A stretch of 64,000 bases of DNA from Chrysemys picta bellii (taxonomy: Eukaryota > Chordata > Testudines > Emydidae). The stretch is from NCBI RefSeq assembly GCF_011386835.1, contig NC_088791.1, positions 7,130,998-7,194,997 on the forward strand. Direction: 5' to 3'. The notes under the pieces are model-generated. The model was not told the origin of the DNA. It ran no database searches and saw nothing but the letters and a program-made list of their open reading frames with translations. Within the stretch, counting starts at the first letter, position 1. Each line of letters begins with the position of its first letter. Position numbers and translations under genes: made by a program. Below, in pieces: positions 57,752-64,000 of the stretch.

Positions 57752-59824
57752 TTTAATACAGGCACCAAATTAACCATTGTTAACAGTCTGATCTCCAGGA
57801 AGAATTCATACCTTCCCCTTGGGGAAGTTGTATCTTGAATAAGATGCAGTTCTGACAGACAATGGCAGTAAGTTCGGCTTATGCATTAAAAAAACCAAAC
57901 AGTCCAACTGAGATAATGAATGGTAATTCTGCTGAGCATAGTAAAAAGGACACATTTCCAAACCCCTCCCCACCGGCTCTCGTCTAGATAGGCAATCCAC
58001 AGTTCAGTAAAAAAATGAAAACAGTACAAAAGAGTGTAAAACTAATATAAATCTAGTGTATTCTTCACAAATCTAGCCAGCCAGCTCTTTTTTTGAATCC
58101 TGGAGGAATACTTTCAGCAGGATTCCACAGAGCATCATCGTTGGCAGTTTAACACAGTGACATCAAGGTCTCAATTTTCTGGTCATTGTGGGTTAAAAGG
58201 GTAAAATTAAGCAGGCCACTCGGCCTTAACCTCATGCCTTATGACAAGAGTCAGAGAAACAGGAGGATCCTTAACATTACCCCTACCAGAGGGCTTCTGA
58301 AATTGTCCCCACAATATTTTTGTTTTAAAAGAAGAACCTTTAGCACACATTTTTAAAATTGCCTGGTTACCAGGATTTGCAATGGATTCTTCATCCCTAT
58401 AGGGAAAAACCTTGGCATACATGTAGGAATCCATTTTGTTTAAAACAAGTTTAACTCAATTTTTTCCAAGGAGCAACTAGTCTGCATTGCAAAGCAATTG
58501 CTTATATAACTGTAAAACAAACAAACAAACAAAAAAAACATGTTGGGTTATTGAGGGACACCCCATCACTATACATACTAGAGCAGAACATCTTTTTTCT
58601 CAAAAGAAGGTGTTGGCTGGTCTGAGGATCTAAAGTGACGTGCCCCCATACAGAATAGGAGTTCAAGTCATAAATTTGATTCTTGCTTTTGGGTCATTGC
58701 TATTTGCAGCAGGCTGGAAAAACCAGCAGAGCCTCAACTCCCTCCAATGACTAACGCTGGTCAGGTTTGTCCTTGGTTATAAAGAACTTCACAGCAATAT
58801 GGGGGTGGAGGAGAGGATGTCCCTTTGGACTCCTAGGACATCCTGATTTAAGTGTAAAAATTTTGTTCTTTTGCAGAGACACTGAAGCTATGTTCCATTT
58901 TAGAGTAAATTTTTTACAGCTCAAACACCTCTAAAATAGGGGATGAATACCAGAAACACTAATGTGAGAACCTTTTAAAAAATAAAGGACGTTCGGGCAA
59001 GACTTCAATTTCAGTCAAGACATCAGCAACGTTTTGTTGCCCCAAACACACTCAAATTTAAAAGATATTGGGTTATTTTGTTTAAAAAAAGATTCATAAG
59101 AATATAGTCTAACTGATGTGTAGGGTCTGAAGTTTTCTTTCACTTACACCTTCAGTGCAGTCACTTTAAAAGTGTGGTGGTGCCACAAAATCCCACTACA
59201 CTGGTCCTCCAATGATGGTTAGCCACAAGCCTTTCTGCATAAGCCGAAGAGAATCCTGGTTATGTGGCATTTCCTGGTGCATGTGGATCTTCTACTTGGC
59301 CACAGTGATTTTTGTACTTGGCAGTGACTGATTTTTCAAGGGGCAGCACTGAAGTAACAAGTACCAAGCAGCGGTGTACAACCTTAGTAGGGCAGTCCAA
59401 GTTGCACTGTAGTATTCGATCCTGCCATGTAGATGAGATGCGCTCCCAATTCATTCCCCAAGCTGGCAGGGGTACAGTTGAGTTGCTTCTAATTCAAGTA
59501 TCAGCAGTGATGGCCTCTGGAGGGCAACTCAGCCAGAAGAATGGTGAAGGCTTTTAAAGTAGGGCTTGTGAAGGTGGGAAGTAGTAAAGAGACATCTTTG
59601 AGCAGTAAGAGCTGGTAGGAGTATTTCAATGCTGGAAGCATGTTCTCATGCGAACTGTGTATTGAATGGAAACGTATCCTATGTTCACAAGGGTATCACA
59701 CTAGTACATCGTTGTAGGTTTATGTTCAAGGCACAAGGGTAATAAGCTGTTCAGTTATCTCAGAGATGCACAATTGTTTCTCACTATGTGAAGGTGGAGG
59801 CCATCCACAGTGAACCATGATGTA
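57752..59824 (-). other. TMEM209: Probable TMEM209 3' UTR region (end uncertain)
   Basis: About 2 kb downstream of the TMEM209 stop without a recognised transposon, unlike the DNA further left. No AATAAA is seen on the minus strand; an ATTAAA lies at 57752-57757. The UTR may end earlier. Confidence 0.35.
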
Positions 59825-59879
59825 CTAGTCTCCCAAGATCCACAGAACATTCACTCCTGATAAGCCAAGATTTACTCGC
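59825..59879 (-). CDS. TMEM209: TMEM209 last coding exon
   Basis: Encodes RVNLGLSGVNVLWILGD and TAG, the conserved end of TMEM209. Acceptor TTTGCAG. The gene product is a nuclear-envelope membrane protein reported to bind the nucleoporin NUP205; only about the last 110 residues fall in this window. Confidence 0.9.
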
Positions 59880-61006
59880 CTGCAAAGACAAAGTCATAAT
59901 AATAAAATAACAATAAGCACAAACCTACATTTAAAGGAAAGTTTTGTTATAAAAGAAAGTTGCCAGGACAGGTTGCAAGCCCCTGACTCCAGCAGTTCTT
60001 TCAATCCCTACCAAAGGTTCCTTCTATTTAGGAGTTGTGCTTCACTATGAACAGAGTACAACCCCACAGGAATTAAATGGGAAAGTCTGGACTTCACTTT
60101 TATGCCAACGTAGGCACAGTTGCCCTCAACATTTCTTATACTGCTCCAAAAGCAAAGTTTAGTGGCTAATGATGGCATCTACTTATACCTATATTTCTCG
60201 ATGGCAGTGGATTTCAGGCCAGGATCTAGCCAGGCAGTGACTAAAGAGACCAATATTCTACAGTTTGCGCTCCAAAAGATGGTCAGCCTGCAAAAAAATG
60301 CAACTCTTTTTATGCACCTAGAGGCTTATACAAGCAGCTTTTAAAAACAAATTTGTATTTCATTTTAGTGTGCTAACTTTCCTTGCTTAATCAATTTGAT
60401 ACTCCTTAGAACTCCCATAATTTAAGTGCTCCTATCCCAGATTTCTGTAGGACATAAGGGTGCGTGATTCCCCATAGTACTTTTTTTAGTGCATTTAATT
60501 GTCAGTCCTCATTTGCTGCCCTGAATTAGTCTTTTTAGGAACCGAGAAGCTTGATTTTCCCCATGGAAGTTCAGAGTAAAGCTCTTGTGTTTGAAGAGCT
60601 CATCCTGAAATGCAAACTTTTAGCTGTTCCTGGAAAGTGAAAGTGGAGTCAGGTTTTTAAGGTAGATTTATATCCTTGTTCATAAGGAGAAAAGGGCCCT
60701 CACACCTCCCTGTCTCGTGCTCGAGGAGAAAGAATATTATTCTGTATTTCTGTTAGAAATGCAAATGGCAAGGTTTAAGTTATTTAACATAAGAGTGTAG
60801 AAGGCAGTCAAAAGAGAGCATTGCGGGGAGTGAAAGAAATAGGATGTTCGCAGACCGGCAAGAAATTGCCATACAGTGAAGAATACAGATTGTTTCTACA
60901 GGAACTTACGATCAGTCTACATGCAGCTAAACTGCTTATTTACAACAGGGAATGTTACGGTTCTCAGCCTGTATTCAATGGAGGGATTCATGGCACTCTA
61001 TACCTA

Positions 61007-61162
<156 letters not shown>

Positions 61163-61974
61163 TTAAAAGAAAATACCCTTCACTTCCTGTCCTAAGCTTT
61201 TGTGTAATATGGCTTTGCACTGTTAAACAGCTGTCACATTCCACTCCAGAGGTGGTTGCACTTCACTGGCAAGATGTCATTATGGAGTTTGTATGCTGAC
61301 CTGCAAAGTATTTTGAGATGAGAAACTGCTATAGAAGGGAAACCATTACCAAAGGAATAATATTATGGGCTTCTTCCTCATAATGAACCTCCAGGACTTA
61401 AGTTAGTTTTGGGACACTGCTTACATCCTCCAGCTGGGCAAATGCAAAAAGAGAAAATTTGTGAGGCTGGATTATGACCTTCCACTCTTAAGGACTAGAG
61501 GAATTGATGATCATTTCTGAAACTAGGGCTCAAGTTTTGACCAGGGATCCAACAGCATCAATTTAAGCTTTTGATTCTGGGAATGGTAATTTTTCCAACA
61601 CAGACTTTTGCTGGTAAGAGACATGAGATCTGTGGCACCGAAGAATTAACATAGACCTCTAGGGTCTAAGTTATTTATTTTAAACACTAGCAACTTATCA
61701 AAAGAACATGCAACAAGGGGAAGATACTGCCTTCGGTACTCTACTGAGACTCTTTATGGTAATGGTGTTATTTAGTAGCAACTTATATGCCAAGGGCTAT
61801 GACTAGATCAAGGTAACATGTTGCCTTGTACATTGCACTGACCGTTGCTATATTCAAAGACAATTTCCCTGTCAATAAACCTGACTGCTCAAAAAAGATA
61901 ACCAATCAACATCAGTTAGAGTTTCAGAATGTATGTAGCTTCCTTGAGGTATCAGAAGAAAAGCACCATGTTCA

Positions 61975-62294
<320 letters not shown>

Positions 62295-63639
62295 TTAAAT
62301 CAGAATTTAGTGCCCATCAGACAGATTGTAGAACCAACTGCTACAATAAAGCGGTTAATCTTTAACAGTCTTAGATACTCGTTACAGAATCCAAGGGACA
62401 GTGATCCTATTGCAGCTTTGACTGACCTCCAGCAAATTTAAAAAGGGACAAAGCAGTGGAGTGCTTTAACCACTCTCCTCGGTGGCCCAACGCTTGACAT
62501 TGGCCAGAATATTTATGTAAGATGTTGACAAGTCAAGGTTCATCTGTCAGCTGAACAACGAGACGTCAGCCACAATATGGCACATTCCTTCCCTTCCAGA
62601 GATGGCTGTATGCAAAGTTGCAGAATTTAGTAGCGAACGTGGGCCCCAAACCAGAATATTTATTTTAACTCATTCCCTCCTCCCCCATTAACTTGAAAGG
62701 TTTGATTGAGATTGACAGATTCAAACCAACCATGGTTTGGCAAACTGTATACTCACACATTGAGGTTTTTGTAAAACTTAAGCCCACCTCTCTGTCTGAA
62801 TAAGTACGCCCTATATACGGGGAAGGGTGCTAGAACCAGTACTCAATGTTAAGGTTCTTACAGTAACAGTCATATTGCATATACTACAATTTTGCATTTG
62901 TTGACTTTTGTCTTGAAGTTTTCAATTTTAACATTTCCTCCATATACATTTAATATATTTTAGACTAGTAACTCATTCAGGGGTTTACAGAAGTTTAGGA
63001 GGATTTGTGAGAACTAGTCTTGTTTTATTAGTATTTAGATATTCAATACAGTCTCCAATGGCATCTCATCTCGCTGTTTGTCGGAGGGGGAAACAAACGC
63101 TCAATTACAGGATGTGATGTCCGACCCCATGACTACGAGTGCTTTCCCTTAAGAACTGGTGGGTTCCTACTTGACTCAAGGCAGGACTTCAGCTATCTTT
63201 TCTTGCACAGACAGCAAGAAAAATAAATCCTCAGAATTGTGTCACTCAGCTATGTGTCATTATTCTTTGTATCTATGTTATGTCAGTTTTCTGACAACTG
63301 AAGTGATATTTTAATTCACTATTTTCAAGTACATGTTACTGTTTCTGTTGAGAAACACTTATCCTCTGACCTTTCAGGTTGCTCGGCTGAGCCACACAGA
63401 GTCTCTAACTAGATTATTTACTCCTTTGAGTTAGTCATTTAGGATTTAAACAATATTCAATTAAATGGGCACAAGGCCACTCAATCCATGTTTATTATTC
63501 TTTCATGTCTGTTTACTTTGCAATCTGCTTTGGAGAACTGAAATTAGACATTTAATCAAGGTGAAGTCATTTAATAATTTGTTCCTGTATTGGGAATTAT
63601 TTTATAGACGATTCATTTGAATGCAGATGATTACTTATT

Positions 63640-63708
63640 TGTGTCTGAATGTAGAAAAACAACTGCAGTAGAGAGGTCAGAGCGGTTGTTTTTCTACATT
63701 CAGACACA
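63640..63708. repeat. 24-bp perfect inverted repeat (hairpin) in a TMEM209 intron
   Basis: GTGTCTGAATGTAGAAAAAC then AAC (63641-63663) is exactly complementary to 63685-63707, with one more T-A pair outside, around a 21-nt loop. The ~69-nt stem-loop has pre-miRNA dimensions but might also be a tiny palindromic MITE. Confidence 0.8.
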
Positions 63709-63991
63709 GCTATTCAACAGGCATTTCAATTATGTCTAAATAAGAGTGACGTAAGATTAAGATACACAACAACATTATTTTTGTGATCTATATGGGCTAG
63801 ATCTGGTTTGCATAATTCTACCAAGTAATCTCACTGAGTGCAATGGGATTACTTGGGTAAATGAGGCATGCAGGATTTGGGATCATGTTCCTCAAGAGAT
63901 TCACAAGCTGTATCTCTACTTCGTATTCCTACTACTAGCACTGAAAAATAATGCGTTTTAAGTCTCATCAAACACAACTATGCAAACTTAC

Positions 63992-64000
63992 AGCAGAATC
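63992..64000 (-). CDS. TMEM209: TMEM209 coding exon, partial at the window edge
   Basis: Nine bases reading Asp-Ser-Ala followed by a GTAAGT donor. They precede the IIMHVF exon in phase 0, as in TMEM209 (…DSA-IIMHVF…). The rest lies beyond the window. Confidence 0.7.

Overview
The window looks like nuclear DNA of a turtle (Testudines) or a close sauropsid relative. It carries split vertebrate genes with GT-AG introns. It is packed with CR1 LINEs, Penelope-like and DIRS retroelements, hAT, Harbinger and Tc1/mariner DNA transposons, and a tRNA-derived SINE of the kind known from cryptodiran turtles. The species assignment is inference from this repeat mix. Nothing prokaryotic is present.

Two protein-coding genes can be supported, both on the minus strand. 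The first is complete. It is a 20-exon gene running from a CpG-rich promoter near 45.5 kb (ATG at 45470) to a TGA at 6307. All 20 exons have consensus splice sites and compatible phases, and join into an open frame of 757 codons. The product is a vertebrate Ca2+(cation)/H+ exchanger of the CAX superfamily (cax1, the long VNX1-like type). It has a long cytosolic N-terminus, many membrane segments, and both conserved exchanger repeats with their glutamates. From memory, this family is kept in fish, amphibians, reptiles/birds and some non-placental mammals but is missing from placental mammals. The second gene is the 3' part of TMEM209 (nuclear envelope protein): four complete coding exons and the first 9 nt of a fifth at the window edge, between 59825 and 64000.

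Layout. 1-5.6 kb: CR1 remnant, a solo LTR, and an hAT element nested in a MITE. 5.68-6.3 kb: cax1 3' UTR. 6.3-12.8 kb: cax1 exons 20-14. 13.0-18.8 kb: a decayed DIRS element in intron 13, invaded twice by Penelope-like elements. 19.6-26.0 kb: exons 13-6. 26-45.4 kb: long introns with exons 5-2, full of LINE, SINE, hAT, mariner and Harbinger-like copies. 45.4-46.1 kb: exon 1, CpG promoter, a 20-nt G run and a ~50-bp minisatellite. 46-59.8 kb: intergenic repeat desert with nested LINE, Harbinger, CR1 and palindromic Penelope insertions. 59.8-64 kb: TMEM209 exons, with a strong 24-bp-stem hairpin in an intron.

The two genes lie in tandem, cax1 about 14 kb downstream of TMEM209. They do not obviously work together. 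CAX proteins exchange cations for protons at acidic endomembranes; TMEM209 acts at the nuclear envelope. The most interesting items are the intact cax1 gene with a di-leucine sorting motif and a cysteine-rich loop, the near-perfect palindromic Penelope insertions with 12-13 bp target duplications and hammerhead-ribozyme-like cores, and the intronic hairpin.
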